A DNA stretch of 64,000 nucleotides from JAMZMI01 sp964353015 (GTDB lineage: Bacteria; Bacteroidota; Bacteroidia; Cytophagales; Cyclobacteriaceae). Numbering within the stretch: the first letter of the stretch is position 1; each line of letters begins with the position of its first letter. The stretch lies in contig CAYGUA010000023.1 of the NCBI GenBank assembly GCA_964353015.1, forward strand, positions 25,084-89,083, given 5' to 3'. The notes beneath the pieces were generated by a model that worked only from the letters and a program-made list of their open reading frames with translations, was not told where the DNA came from and did no database searches. The position numbers and the translations under genes were made by a program. This document shows positions 25,719-34,956 of this stretch, piece after piece.

Positions 25719-27440
25719 TCAAGTGTCATGCTGCATGGCATATTCTTCAAATCTTTTATCACCATGAGCTACTACACTTTCTACAGCTCCATTTAAATTT
25801 AAAAAAATACTTTCTGAACCTAAATAGTCCATTAAACCTGTTTCGTGCAAAATATCTCTTACCGGACCCACAACCTCACTGAGAATAAGTTTGATTTGAT
25901 GCTCATCCAACATCTGTAGCAAATCCCTGAATCCCTGAATGGCTGTAGCATCCATATAACTAATGGGTCCGGCATCAAGCACAATCGTTTTAATTTGATT
26001 GTTTGATTCTTCGATGGCTTGATCTACATAAGCTCTGAAATACTGGATATTGACAAAAGTCAAAGGTGCATCCAATCTCAATATGAGCAGATGCTCCCAA
26101 GTTTCAAGCCCCTTAAATCTCTTGATATTTCGGTATTCATAATGATCCTTCACCCTACCTAATCTGGCAATGTGTGGATATGCTGATCGGTACAACAACA
26201 CGAGAATAGAAAGAACAATTCCAGTCACAATGCCCGGCACCATACTGAAGTTGAGAGTAACCAGAAAAGTAGCCATCAATAAGGCAAACTCTATTTTGCT
26301 TTGTTTCCAAAGCTGTCTGGCATATGCCAAATCAATCAAGTTCACAACAGCCACCATAATCACTGAAGCAAGAATGGCATGAGGCAAGAAATAAAATAGT
26401 GGCGTTAGGAAGATAAGGGTCAATGCAACCAAAATAGCACTGAAAATAGATGCCAAAGGCGTATTTGCTCCAGACTCATTGTTGACCGCAGATCTTGAAA
26501 ACCCACCAGTTACGGGATATGAATGGAACATAGCCCCAATAACATTTGCCAACCCCAATCCAATGAGCTCCTGATTTGGCCTGACTTTATAATCTCTTCT
26601 TTTGGCCTCAATGGCTTTTGCTACAGAATACGACTCCATAAAGGCCACTACTGAAATAGTAAGCGCCAGAGGAATGAGTTCACCAATTTTTCCCAAGGAA
26701 AAGTCCGGCAAACCGAATGACGGCAAACCATCAGGTATCTCACGGACTATACTTACCCCGGATTGATCCAGACCGAAAATGTATACGGCTAATGTTCCCA
26801 ACATCACAGCTATCAGCGATCCTGGAATATTGTTGTGGATTTTTTTAACTGTTTTGATCAAAACTATCCCGATCACTCCCATCAGCAAGGTGATGAGGTG
26901 CGTTTGGTCAATTTTTCCTATAGCATCCCAAAGTATGATATGAATTTTATTGCTTTTGATGAGCTCTACGCCCATGAGGTATTTCAATTGACTAATACCT
27001 ATAATCAATGCTGCTGCTGAAGTAAATCCACTTACGACCGGCTTTGACAGCAAATTGGTGATAAAACCTAACTTCATTACTCCAAGAGACACCTGAAAGG
27101 CGCCCATGAAGAAGGCAAGTAAAATGGCAAAACCAATATACGCCTCTGTGCCTTCCAAAGCCAAAACCGAAACTCCCGCAGCAACAAGCAATGAATCCAT
27201 TGCAACAGGCGCAACAGATAGCTGACGCGAAGTACCAAAAAGGGCATAAATTAATTGAGGAACAATGGAGGCATATAAACCATAAACCGGAGGAAGACCT
27301 GCAATCAGCGCGTAAGCCATGCCTTGTGGAATGAGCATGATTCCAACTGTAAGTCCTGCAAATAAATCACCTCGCAGAAACTGTTTTTTGTAGTTAGGAA
27401 GCCACTCGGCAATTGGTAAATACCTCAGAATAAAATTCAT
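25719..27440 (-). CDS. SulP family anion transporter with STAS domain
   Basis: This membrane protein of about 573 residues belongs to the SLC26/SulP family. It has the opening LRGDLFAGLTVGIMLIPQGMA and PPVYGLYASIVP, about 12-14 membrane segments, PVTGGFSRSAVN, and a C-terminal STAS domain (about 440-560, with IVLDAGPISYMDATAIQGF). Relatives carry sulfate, bicarbonate or other anions with sodium or protons. The frame opens at a TTG at 27446, but the ATG at 27440 gives the normal MNFILRYLP start. A perfect -7 TACTTTTG (minus, 27462-27455) and an operator centred 29.5 bp upstream place it in the sulfur regulon. Moving sulfate or sulfite, the end products of sulfide oxidation, is the likely job. 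Confidence 0.92.
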   Translation of the reverse strand: MNFILRYLPIAEWLPNYKKQFLRGDLFAGLTVGIMLIPQGMAYALIAGLPPVYGLYASIVPQLIYALFGTSRQLSVAPVAMDSLLVAAGVSVLALEGTEAYIGFAILLAFFMGAFQVSLGVMKLGFITNLLSKPVVSGFTSAAALIIGISQLKYLMGVELIKSNKIHIILWDAIGKIDQTHLITLLMGVIGIVLIKTVKKIHNNIPGSLIAVMLGTLAVYIFGLDQSGVSIVREIPDGLPSFGLPDFSLGKIGELIPLALTISVVAFMESYSVAKAIEAKRRDYKVRPNQELIGLGLANVIGAMFHSYPVTGGFSRSAVNNESGANTPLASIFSAILVALTLIFLTPLFYFLPHAILASVIMVAVVNLIDLAYARQLWKQSKIEFALLMATFLVTLNFSMVPGIVTGIVLSILVLLYRSAYPHIARLGRVKDHYEYRNIKRFKGLETWEHLLILRLDAPLTFVNIQYFRAYVDQAIEESNNQIKTIVLDAGPISYMDATAIQGFRDLLQMLDEHQIKLILSEVVGPVRDILHETGLMDYLGSESIFLNLNGAVESVVAHGDKRFEEYAMQHDT

Positions 27441-27484
27441 AATCAAATATTCTTCAAAAGTACCATTTCATCATTTTTCAGAAT

Positions 27485-27498
27485 GTAACAAATGTAAC
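27485..27498. promoter_or_regulatory. Crp/Fnr-type operator upstream of the SulP gene
   Basis: GTAACAAATGTAAC keeps both half-sites but has A for T at one position of the right half (GTAAC rather than GTTAC). Its centre (27491.5) is 29.5 bp from the -7 box TACTTTTG, identical to the other three sites. Confidence 0.62.
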
Positions 27499-27505
27499 AC
27501 ACCCA

Positions 27506-28135
27506 TCATAGGATCTCGATCCTATTGCGATGTTGCTCAATCTTGTCTTCATTCTCGAGCTGTTTCAGCAAACGCGAGACTACTACTCTAGATGTATTGA
27601 GCTCTTTTGCTATTTGTTCATGTGTTTTTTCAATTACGAATGAGCCAGAAGCCTGCTTTTTATCAAGTAAGTATTTGAAAATTCGTTCATCCATGTTAGT
27701 GAAAACCACACTATCAATAGTCGTCAGTAGTTCATCAAATCTTGTCTGATAGGATTGAAAAACGAATTTTCTAAAAGAAACATATTTTGTAATCCACATG
27801 TCCATGTAGGTCATGGGAATCATCCACAGTACAGAATCTTCTTCTGCCACTACATGAAAAGCTGATGTTTTCCCTTCTATGCAGCAAGTGATGGACATGG
27901 CGCAAGTCTCACCACCTTCAAGAAAATATAGAAATATTTCCCTACCACTCACATCCTGCCTCATTACTTTGAGAATTCCCTGCAATACGATTGGCATTTC
28001 CACGCCTGCATCTTCCGGAGTAATTACAGATTGTCCTGCCTTGACTTTTTTTAATCGCCCAATGTTGAGAATCTCAGTGATGAGACCCTTTTCCAAACCC
28101 GATTTATTAAGTACTTCACTTACCAATTGATCCAT
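27506..28135 (-). CDS. Crp/Fnr family transcriptional regulator of the sulfur cluster
   Basis: This 209-residue regulator has an N-terminal cyclic-nucleotide-binding-like beta roll (about 15-125) and a C-terminal winged helix (about 150-205). The recognition region is EQIAKELNTSRVVVSRLLKQ. The beta roll lacks a convincing cAMP-binding RS motif. Instead it carries GGETCAMSITCC (Cys78, Cys84, Cys85), so it may sense thiols, persulfides or redox state. It sits 65 bp before the SulP gene. The four GTAAC-N4-G(T/A)TAC sites nearby are the obvious targets, placed as for activation from -41.5. No such site is seen in its own upstream region. DNA-binding family is certain; the signal is inferred. Confidence 0.9.
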   Translation of the reverse strand: MDQLVSEVLNKSGLEKGLITEILNIGRLKKVKAGQSVITPEDAGVEMPIVLQGILKVMRQDVSGREIFLYFLEGGETCAMSITCCIEGKTSAFHVVAEEDSVLWMIPMTYMDMWITKYVSFRKFVFQSYQTRFDELLTTIDSVVFTNMDERIFKYLLDKKQASGSFVIEKTHEQIAKELNTSRVVVSRLLKQLENEDKIEQHRNRIEIL

Positions 28136-28422
28136 TTCATTTTTTTATTTTAAATCAAAGAATACCTCTTGAAGTTCCCTTTGCTCCGAATATACTAAAA
28201 CGGTATTCATCCAAATGGAATAAGCGTGAAAAATCTAAGTTTGGTTTGAATAACTCACCTTCAACACGTGCCATTTCATTTGAATTTTCAAAAGTTTTTT
28301 CTATATATACATCCGAAAAAGCCAATAGGATAAATCAATTCAAGCAGACCTCATTGACTGACACTAATTATGAAAATAATCTAGTTCTGTTTTTGTAAAC
28401 TTTCTTTTCAAAATAACAAAAT
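28136..28422. other. divergent intergenic region
   Basis: This region separates the Crp/Fnr gene from the haloperoxidase fusion. It is AT-rich. A near-match to the -7 element, TATTCTTTG (minus strand, around 28160-28170), may serve the regulator. I see no inverted repeat, GTAAC site or further frame. Confidence 0.4.
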
Positions 28423-31400
28423 ATGCCACCAATCAGGGCAATCCTCATTTTTTGTTACAGCTCATTGGTTGCGCTTGGAGCCCAGGCACAGGTGATATTT
28501 GAAGAGGTCTCCTCAAATATGCCCAGTTTTACCACCAAATCTTCAGCACATGGAGTTTCTGTAGCTGATTATGATAATGATGGGGATGATGATTTTTTGA
28601 TCCTAACATCCTCTGAAGAAGAATCCATAAAATTATTTCGCAATGATGGCAATTTCATATTTGAAGAAGTAGCTGACCAATCTGGTTTAAATTTAAAGTT
28701 GAAATCAAAAATGGCCGTTTGGTTTGATGCTAATAATGATGGTTGGCTGGACATTTATATTGGAAGCACAAACGCCAATAAATTCTTTAAAAACAATGGA
28801 GACGGTACATTTTCGGATTTCTCCGAAGAATCCGGCTTAAATACTGTCACATTTGGAATGGCTTTTATGGTCGGCGATATTAATGACGATCAATTGCTAG
28901 ACATATATGTCACCAATCTCTTCGAAGAGAATCAGCTCTTTTTAAATCATGGAAATTCCACCTTTTACAATCACATTAAAAATTCGGGCGCTGAAGTAGG
29001 AAGGCAACCAAGTATGGGTGGTGTTCTCTTCGATTATGATTTAGATGGAGATCTGGATATATACTGTGTGTATGATCAGTTTAAACCAAATAAGCTTTTT
29101 ATCAATGATGGTTCGGGAATTTTCATTGATCATGCACAGCATCTAAAGGCCGATGAAGCTGGCTTTGGTATGGGTGTAGATTTTGCTGACTTCAACCACG
29201 ATTCAAAATATGACCTCTACTTGTCCTACTTTTCATATAACAGATTGCTGATGCAGCAACAAGATGGCACATTTGTCGACCTGGCGTCAGGAACAGATTT
29301 AGCAGATCTATCTATGTCATGGGGAGTATTATGTGCCGACATCAACAATGACACTTTCTCAGATATTTTTTTCACTAACAGCATAAATACCACAGGAATC
29401 AATCAACTTTTTTTGAATGATGGTCAAGGAGGATTTGACAAACCTTCAATAACCACGCCTCTTTCGGATCCAACTAACAGTTTTGGTTGTGCATACTCGG
29501 ATCTCAATTCAGATGGATTTTTAGATCTCATAGTCGCAAATTCCGGCCAAGGTGGAATTCAAGTGTTCCGAAACCTTGAATCCAATGGTAATTGGCTTGA
29601 GTTAAATTTGATCGGAACCTCAACTAATAAATTCGGAGTTGGCTCACGAGTAGAGCTCATGGCTAATGGTGAGAAATTAATGGATGAAGTAACAATTGGA
29701 TCTGGATATGCTTCTCAGAATAGCTTGGTACTCCATTTCGGATTAGGATCATCTGAACTGGTTGATTCAATAACTATTTACTGGCCAGATGGCTCCATCG
29801 AGAAATACGATCAACTTGTATCAAACACGAAATATTTGGCCATTCAGAATGAATCAATCGAAATATTTGATGTCAACAACTATAAAGCCGCGCTGCTAAA
29901 AGAGAACACCATCCCAAATCCCGAATTATTAAAACCAGAATCACCAATAACCAGCTCAGGATATTCTGTGGCAAGAATGTGGAATGAAGTGCTACTAGAT
30001 GCGATCAGATCGGATCTTGCAAGACCTACGATTCATGCCCGCAATCTTTTCCACACGTCAGCGGCCATGTATGATGCATGGGCTGTATATGATGATCAGG
30101 CTTCTACCTATTTCCTTGGCAAATCAATTGATAGATTTGACTGTCCTTTTGACGGCATCCCTCAACCGGAGGACAAAATTTCAGCGCAGGAAGAAGCCAT
30201 TAGCTATGCTGCTTATCGCTTGCTTAACCATCGGTTCAAAAGTTCTCCTGGCGCAATATCCACACTAGATGAATTCTCAAAATTGTTTAGTGTTTTGGGT
30301 TATGATGAATCATTTACATCAACAGATTATGCTTCAGGATCTGCAGCTGCCTTAGGAAATTACATTGCGGAGAAAATAATTGAATTTGGTCTGCAGGATG
30401 GCTCCAACGAACAAAACGAATACGCATATCAGGCTTACGAACCTCAAAACGAAGCTTTCTATCCGCTTAACTCCGGAGATTCCACCATTACAAACCCTAA
30501 CCACTGGCAGCCTCTTGCTTTTGAAAGTTTCATAGACCAAAGTGGCAATGAAATAGGAAAAGGTGTTCCTAAATTTCTAAGTCCCGAATGGGGAAAAGTT
30601 GTGCCCTTCTCATTGAGCAAAGACGACCTGACTATTCGTAAAAAAGGATCCGACGATTATTGGATTTACCACGACCCAGGAGCTCCTCCACTTATCGATA
30701 CTACCAATTCAACAATATCTCATGACTATAAATGGAACTTTTCACTTGTAGCAATCTGGTCTTCACATTTGGATCCAGAGGATGATCACATGATTGATAT
30801 ATCACCCAAATCGCAAGGCAACATATCGAACTTCCCCGCTACAATATCTCAGCTCAATGAGTTTTATAACTATTTGGAAGGCGGAGACATTGGAAACGGA
30901 TACAACGTTAATCCATCGACAGGTCTTCCATATGATCCGCAAGTTGTAAAAAGGTCCGACTATGCACGGGTACTAGCAGAGTTTTGGGCTGATGGACCAG
31001 ATTCAGAAACGCCTCCTGGACATTGGTTTACCTTACTGAATTACGTTTCGGATCATCCTTTGACTGAAAAAAGATTCATGGGAACCGGCGACAAATTAGA
31101 TGATCTTGAATGGGATGTGAAAGCCTATTTCGCTATGGGAGGTGCCATGCACGATGCGGCTATTTCTGCCTGGGGTGTAAAAGGATATTATGACTATATT
31201 CGTCCGATTTCTGCTATCCGCTACATGGTAGGAAAAGGCCAATGTTCATCGCCTGATTTACCAAATTACCACCCCGCAGGCATTCCGCTTGAAACAGGCT
31301 ATATCGAATTAATCAAAGAAGGCGATCCTCTGGCAGGTGAAACAGGAGAACACCTTTATGAAATAAAAATCAAAGCATGGAAAGGCCCTCATTTTATTCA

Positions 31401-32076
31401 AAATCCCGCAACTGATGTTGCTGGCGTTGATTGGATTCTTGGTGCGGACTGGTCACCTTATCAGCGTTCATCTTTTGTCACTCCGCCATTTGCAGGTTAT
31501 GTATCTGGACATTCTACATTTTCTCGAGCCGCTGCAGAGGTAATGCAGTTATTGACTGGGGATGAGTATTTCCCTGGTGGAATGAGTGAGTTTAAAGCCA
31601 ATAAAAATGATTTTCTTGTTTTTGAAGAAGGCCCAACTGAAGATATCATTTTGCAATGGGCAAAATATATCGACGCATCAGATCAATGCAGTTTGTCAAG
31701 AATATGGGGAGGTATACATCCTCCGGCGGATGATATTCCGGGAAGACTTATTGGTGAGAAAATTGGTCAAGAGGCCTTTGATTTCGCATTAAGTTATTTT
31801 AATGGTGGCTTAACTGCACAAATAGTAATTGAAGATTTAGACTGGTATGTATATCCAAATCCGATCGATGAAGGGAAAATTCAGATTGCGTTTAGTAATC
31901 TGTTTCAATCATCTGTATCAATCAAACTATTTAATTTTTCAGGTTATGAAATTCTGAACAAGACAATCACAGAAACATCAAAACGGGGCACGATTGAGTT
32001 ATTCGTACCAAATATGTCACCGGGAGTGTATGTACTTCAGATTGGATCAACTGCAAAAAAGATAATCGTCAATTAA
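28423..32076 (+). CDS. secreted FG-GAP/UnbV plus vanadium haloperoxidase fusion with T9SS tail
   Basis: This 1217-residue protein has four parts. A signal peptide (about 1-22) is followed by FG-GAP/VCBS-type repeats (about 30-390, with repeated DYDNDGDDDF, DLDGDLDIY and DLNSDGFLDLI calcium-loop motifs) and an ASPIC/UnbV segment (about 390-480). Next is a vanadium-dependent haloperoxidase-like domain (about 500-1130). It keeps every vanadate-binding position in the correct spacing: Lys920, Arg927, Ser1028-Gly1029-His1030, Arg1093 and His1099. The C-terminal 75 residues (WYVYPNPIDEGKI to IIVN) form a T9SS sorting domain, so it should be secreted or surface-bound. Halogenation or phosphatase activity cannot be told apart from sequence alone. 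It stands alone upstream of the symporter gene. Confidence 0.9.
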   Translation: MPPIRAILIFCYSSLVALGAQAQVIFEEVSSNMPSFTTKSSAHGVSVADYDNDGDDDFLILTSSEEESIKLFRNDGNFIFEEVADQSGLNLKLKSKMAVWFDANNDGWLDIYIGSTNANKFFKNNGDGTFSDFSEESGLNTVTFGMAFMVGDINDDQLLDIYVTNLFEENQLFLNHGNSTFYNHIKNSGAEVGRQPSMGGVLFDYDLDGDLDIYCVYDQFKPNKLFINDGSGIFIDHAQHLKADEAGFGMGVDFADFNHDSKYDLYLSYFSYNRLLMQQQDGTFVDLASGTDLADLSMSWGVLCADINNDTFSDIFFTNSINTTGINQLFLNDGQGGFDKPSITTPLSDPTNSFGCAYSDLNSDGFLDLIVANSGQGGIQVFRNLESNGNWLELNLIGTSTNKFGVGSRVELMANGEKLMDEVTIGSGYASQNSLVLHFGLGSSELVDSITIYWPDGSIEKYDQLVSNTKYLAIQNESIEIFDVNNYKAALLKENTIPNPELLKPESPITSSGYSVARMWNEVLLDAIRSDLARPTIHARNLFHTSAAMYDAWAVYDDQASTYFLGKSIDRFDCPFDGIPQPEDKISAQEEAISYAAYRLLNHRFKSSPGAISTLDEFSKLFSVLGYDESFTSTDYASGSAAALGNYIAEKIIEFGLQDGSNEQNEYAYQAYEPQNEAFYPLNSGDSTITNPNHWQPLAFESFIDQSGNEIGKGVPKFLSPEWGKVVPFSLSKDDLTIRKKGSDDYWIYHDPGAPPLIDTTNSTISHDYKWNFSLVAIWSSHLDPEDDHMIDISPKSQGNISNFPATISQLNEFYNYLEGGDIGNGYNVNPSTGLPYDPQVVKRSDYARVLAEFWADGPDSETPPGHWFTLLNYVSDHPLTEKRFMGTGDKLDDLEWDVKAYFAMGGAMHDAAISAWGVKGYYDYIRPISAIRYMVGKGQCSSPDLPNYHPAGIPLETGYIELIKEGDPLAGETGEHLYEIKIKAWKGPHFIQNPATDVAGVDWILGADWSPYQRSSFVTPPFAGYVSGHSTFSRAAAEVMQLLTGDEYFPGGMSEFKANKNDFLVFEEGPTEDIILQWAKYIDASDQCSLSRIWGGIHPPADDIPGRLIGEKIGQEAFDFALSYFNGGLTAQIVIEDLDWYVYPNPIDEGKIQIAFSNLFQSSVSIKLFNFSGYEILNKTITETSKRGTIELFVPNMSPGVYVLQIGSTAKKIIVN

Positions 32077-32137
32077 ATTTTTATCAATCAACTAATTGCA
32101 ATTAGGATTTCTTTAATTACCTGGCCAATTTTATCCT

Positions 32138-32149
32138 GTCTGTACAGAC
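32138..32149. promoter_or_regulatory. palindrome upstream of sodium:solute symporter
   Basis: GTCTGTACAGAC is a perfect 12-bp palindrome 25 bp before the symporter ATG. It could be an operator. No good TAnnTTTG match is seen next to it, so its role is uncertain. Confidence 0.3.
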
Positions 32150-32173
32150 TATCATTTTTCCATTAGAAAACAT

Positions 32174-33955
32174 ATGTTGTTAAATACTTTAGACTGGTCA
32201 ATGATCATTGGCTTTTTCATTATCTCCCTAGGGATCGGGATTTGGGTCGCAAGAGAAAATAAAAATTCAATCGATTATTTCACAGCAAGTGGCAAAATGC
32301 CCTGGTGGTTATTAGGTGTATCCATGGTCGCAACTACCTTTTCCACGGATACACCCAATTTAGTGACCGATATTGTCAGGCAAAATGGAGTCTCAGGCAA
32401 TTGGGCTTGGTGGTCATTTTTACTTACAGGAATGCTTACGGTGTTCGTATATGCTTCTTTATGGAAAAAATCAGGAGTAGTTACAGACGTAGAATTCTAT
32501 GAACTTCGATATAGCGGAAAGATTGCCCGATTCTTAAGAGGTTTTCGTGCAATTTATTTGGGATTAGTTTTCAATGTGATGATTATGGCGACAGTTTCCC
32601 TTGCTGCAATTAAGATAGGGGGTGTTTTATTGGGGCTTTCTCCAATCCAAACTGTGTTGATTGCAGGTACTATCACAGTCATCTATAGCTCTCTTGGCGG
32701 ACTTAAGGGTGTACTAATAACGGATTTTATTCAGTTCTTTCTATCAATAGGTGGTGCAATCATAGCCGCAATTATCTCCCTTCAGCATCCAAAAGTAGGT
32801 GGACTAAAAAAATTAATGTCGCATGAAAATGTGGTCGATAAACTTGATCTATTTCCATCTTTGTCCAATCCTGAAATATTCATATCAATATTATTGATTC
32901 CTATTTTGGTTCAATGGTGGAGCGTGTGGTATCCAGGTTCAGAACCAGGCGGAGGAGGTTACATAGCACAGCGGATGTTTGCTGCCAAAAATGAAGATCA
33001 TTCGATCAAAGCAGTTTTGTTTTTTAATGCCGCACATTACGCTCTGCGACCTTGGCCCTGGATTATCGTGGCATTATGCTCACTCATAGTTTTCCCCGAC
33101 CTGGAAAGCTTTAAAACTGCTTTTCCAAATGTTGGTAACATCATTGGTCACGATTTAGGTTATCCGGCAATGCTCACTTTTATCCCATCAGGACTACTTG
33201 GACTAGTTGTAACTTCATTGATTGCTGCCTATATGTCCACTATATCCACACACCTAAACTGGGGCGCCTCATACATCGTCAATGATTTTTATAAGCGTTT
33301 TGCAAAACCTCAGGCAACAGATAAAGAAATGCTGGCTGTTGGTAGAATAATAACTGTAATTCTAATGATCCTTACAATGATTTTTGCCCTATTTCTGGAC
33401 AATGCTTTGAGTGCCTTTCAGATACTCTTGCAGATAGGAGCAGGAACGGGTTTGATTTTTATTCTTAGGTGGTTTTGGTGGCGTGTCAATGCTGCTAGTG
33501 AATTAGCAGCTATGCTCATCAGCTTCCTGGTAGCCATCTATTTCAATCTAATACATCCGACACTTGGCTTTGCAGCAATAGAATCTTGGCAGCAGTTGGT
33601 CATTGGAGTAGGCATTACCACAGCGGCCTGGATCATTACAGCCTATATTACTACCCCTACAAGCATGACCGTACTTATAAATTTCATTAACAAAGTACAA
33701 CCAGGAGGACCGGGATGGAAAAAAATCATAAAACAATCAAAAACCGAAGGCCTTTATGTGGAAAATGCAAAAGGACCATGGAAGGTACCTATTGGAATAA
33801 TTTGTATGATTTTCGGTACGATAGCGATCTATTCATTTCTTATGGGCACAGGACTGATTTTATATGGGCGCCTTTTAATTGGAGGTGGCTTAATTGGCTT
33901 ATCAGGTCTTTGTATTTTTGGCCTTACAAAATTATGGCCGAGATTAACTTCTTAA
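32174..33955 (+). CDS. sodium:solute symporter (SSS family)
   Basis: This 593-residue inner-membrane protein has about 13-14 helices and the start of the SSS/SLC5 family: an N-terminal helix, then YFTASGKMPWWLLGVSMVAT with TFSTDTPN at the sodium site. Later motifs include GGLKGVLITDFIQF and YMSTISTHLNWGASYIVNDF, the latter a hallmark of this family. It couples sodium entry to uptake of a small solute such as a sugar, amino acid or organic acid; the substrate cannot be read. It is followed by a strong bidirectional terminator shared with the tRNA-Lys. A palindrome lies just upstream. Confidence 0.93.
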   Translation: MLLNTLDWSMIIGFFIISLGIGIWVARENKNSIDYFTASGKMPWWLLGVSMVATTFSTDTPNLVTDIVRQNGVSGNWAWWSFLLTGMLTVFVYASLWKKSGVVTDVEFYELRYSGKIARFLRGFRAIYLGLVFNVMIMATVSLAAIKIGGVLLGLSPIQTVLIAGTITVIYSSLGGLKGVLITDFIQFFLSIGGAIIAAIISLQHPKVGGLKKLMSHENVVDKLDLFPSLSNPEIFISILLIPILVQWWSVWYPGSEPGGGGYIAQRMFAAKNEDHSIKAVLFFNAAHYALRPWPWIIVALCSLIVFPDLESFKTAFPNVGNIIGHDLGYPAMLTFIPSGLLGLVVTSLIAAYMSTISTHLNWGASYIVNDFYKRFAKPQATDKEMLAVGRIITVILMILTMIFALFLDNALSAFQILLQIGAGTGLIFILRWFWWRVNAASELAAMLISFLVAIYFNLIHPTLGFAAIESWQQLVIGVGITTAAWIITAYITTPTSMTVLINFINKVQPGGPGWKKIIKQSKTEGLYVENAKGPWKVPIGIICMIFGTIAIYSFLMGTGLILYGRLLIGGGLIGLSGLCIFGLTKLWPRLTS

Positions 33956-33981
33956 AAATAGGAATTCGAATTTTTTATCAT

Positions 33982-34016
33982 AAAAAAGCCTGATTCTCAA
34001 TGAGAATCAGGCTTTT
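33982..34016. terminator. bidirectional terminator between symporter and tRNA-Lys
   Basis: AAAAGCCTGATTCTCA (33984-33999) pairs perfectly with 34001-34016, with A- and T-runs on the outside. It ends the symporter transcript on the plus strand and, immediately after the encoded CCA, the tRNA transcript on the minus strand. Confidence 0.92.
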
Positions 34017-34018
34017 GG

Positions 34019-34091
34019 TGATCCGCCTGGGGCTCGAACCCAGGACCCACGCCTTAAAAGGGCGTTGCTCTACCAGCTGAGCTAGCGAATC
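34019..34091 (-). tRNA. tRNA-Lys (anticodon UUU)
   Basis: The minus strand folds as a complete tRNA. The acceptor stem GATTCGC pairs with GCGGATC, with one T-G pair. The D-arm is GCTC-AGCTGGTA-GAGC, and the anticodon stem ACGCC/GGCGT encloses the loop CTTTTAA with anticodon TTT. The T-arm has the TTCGAGC loop. The discriminator base is A, and CCA is encoded at 34018-34016. A terminator hairpin follows directly. Confidence 0.98.
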
Positions 34092-34188
34092 GTTAAATTG
34101 CATTAATAAATTAGACTTTTAGGAACGTCTACCTTAAAATTGCGGTTGCAAAACTACGTAGCTTATTCTCAAAATACAACCATCAAAT

Positions 34189-34902
34189 ATGTTTTTTAGA
34201 ATATTAATTTCATTTTCTCTGTTGACTTGTTTTTTCACTGGAAAAAGTAATGATCTCGACAACACAAATACTGCCGATAGCCTATTCAAATCGAAAAAAT
34301 ATACGGAAGCATTCAGCATTTATAGCGAAATATACGATCAAGGATATGCGTCTCCGGCCATGTTAGCGAAAATGGCTTTTATCAAAGAGGGGTTGGGCAA
34401 TTACACCGAAGCGCTCTTTTATCTCGATAATTATTATAAAAAGACTTCCAACAAAAAAGTACTGGAAAAAATGAGTGAACTCGCTGAAGAAAATGATCTC
34501 TCAGGATATGAGTTTTCAGATTACAAGTTCATGATTAATAACCTTAATAAATATGACGACCTTTTGATCATGGGGTTTCTGGCTTTGTCACTCCTCACAC
34601 TGGCAATCATCTATTTTAAATCCCCAAAGGGCAGCTCAGCCATTCCGTGGGTAATGCTTCAGATTTTTCTTTTGCTTCCCGCAGTGCTGCTAATAAATGG
34701 CTTTTTTAATGAGAATGAAGCCATCATCAAACAAGACCAGACAGTTTTGATGCAAGGTCCATCTGCGGGCTCAGAACCAATTGAATTAATATCAAAAGGC
34801 AATAAGGTGAAAATCTTAGAATCAGACGTGATTTGGACTAAGATCATAACCGGAGATACAGAAGCTTACATTCGTTCAAACAGATTGTTAAAACTGATGT
34901 AA
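34189..34902 (+). CDS. BatE-like TPR/SH3 membrane protein
   Basis: This 237-residue protein has an N-terminal signal or membrane segment (1-20) and a short TPR pair (about 25-95, ADSLFKSKKYTEAFSIYSEIY and GNYTEALFYLDNYY). Two membrane helices (about 122-138 and 148-168) come next, and a C-terminal SH3-like domain (about 175-237) ends IRSNRLLKLM. The order matches BatE-type proteins of the Bacteroides aerotolerance cluster, although the other bat genes are not adjacent; a BatA-type gene is at 61761. It likely sits in the inner membrane with the SH3 part in the periplasm. It ends at a terminator shared with the glutamine synthetase gene. Confidence 0.75.
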   Translation: MFFRILISFSLLTCFFTGKSNDLDNTNTADSLFKSKKYTEAFSIYSEIYDQGYASPAMLAKMAFIKEGLGNYTEALFYLDNYYKKTSNKKVLEKMSELAEENDLSGYEFSDYKFMINNLNKYDDLLIMGFLALSLLTLAIIYFKSPKGSSAIPWVMLQIFLLLPAVLLINGFFNENEAIIKQDQTVLMQGPSAGSEPIELISKGNKVKILESDVIWTKIITGDTEAYIRSNRLLKLM

Positions 34903-34904
34903 AC

Positions 34905-34935
34905 AAAAAAACCGATTCTCTCGAATCGGTTTTTT
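34905..34935. terminator. bidirectional terminator
   Basis: AAAAAACCGATTC (34905-34917) pairs perfectly with GAATCGGTTTTTT (34923-34935) around a 5-nt loop. It lies between the convergent BatE-like gene and the glutamine synthetase gene and can serve both. Confidence 0.92.
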
Positions 34936-34956
34936 AATATCAAATATCATTTGTGA

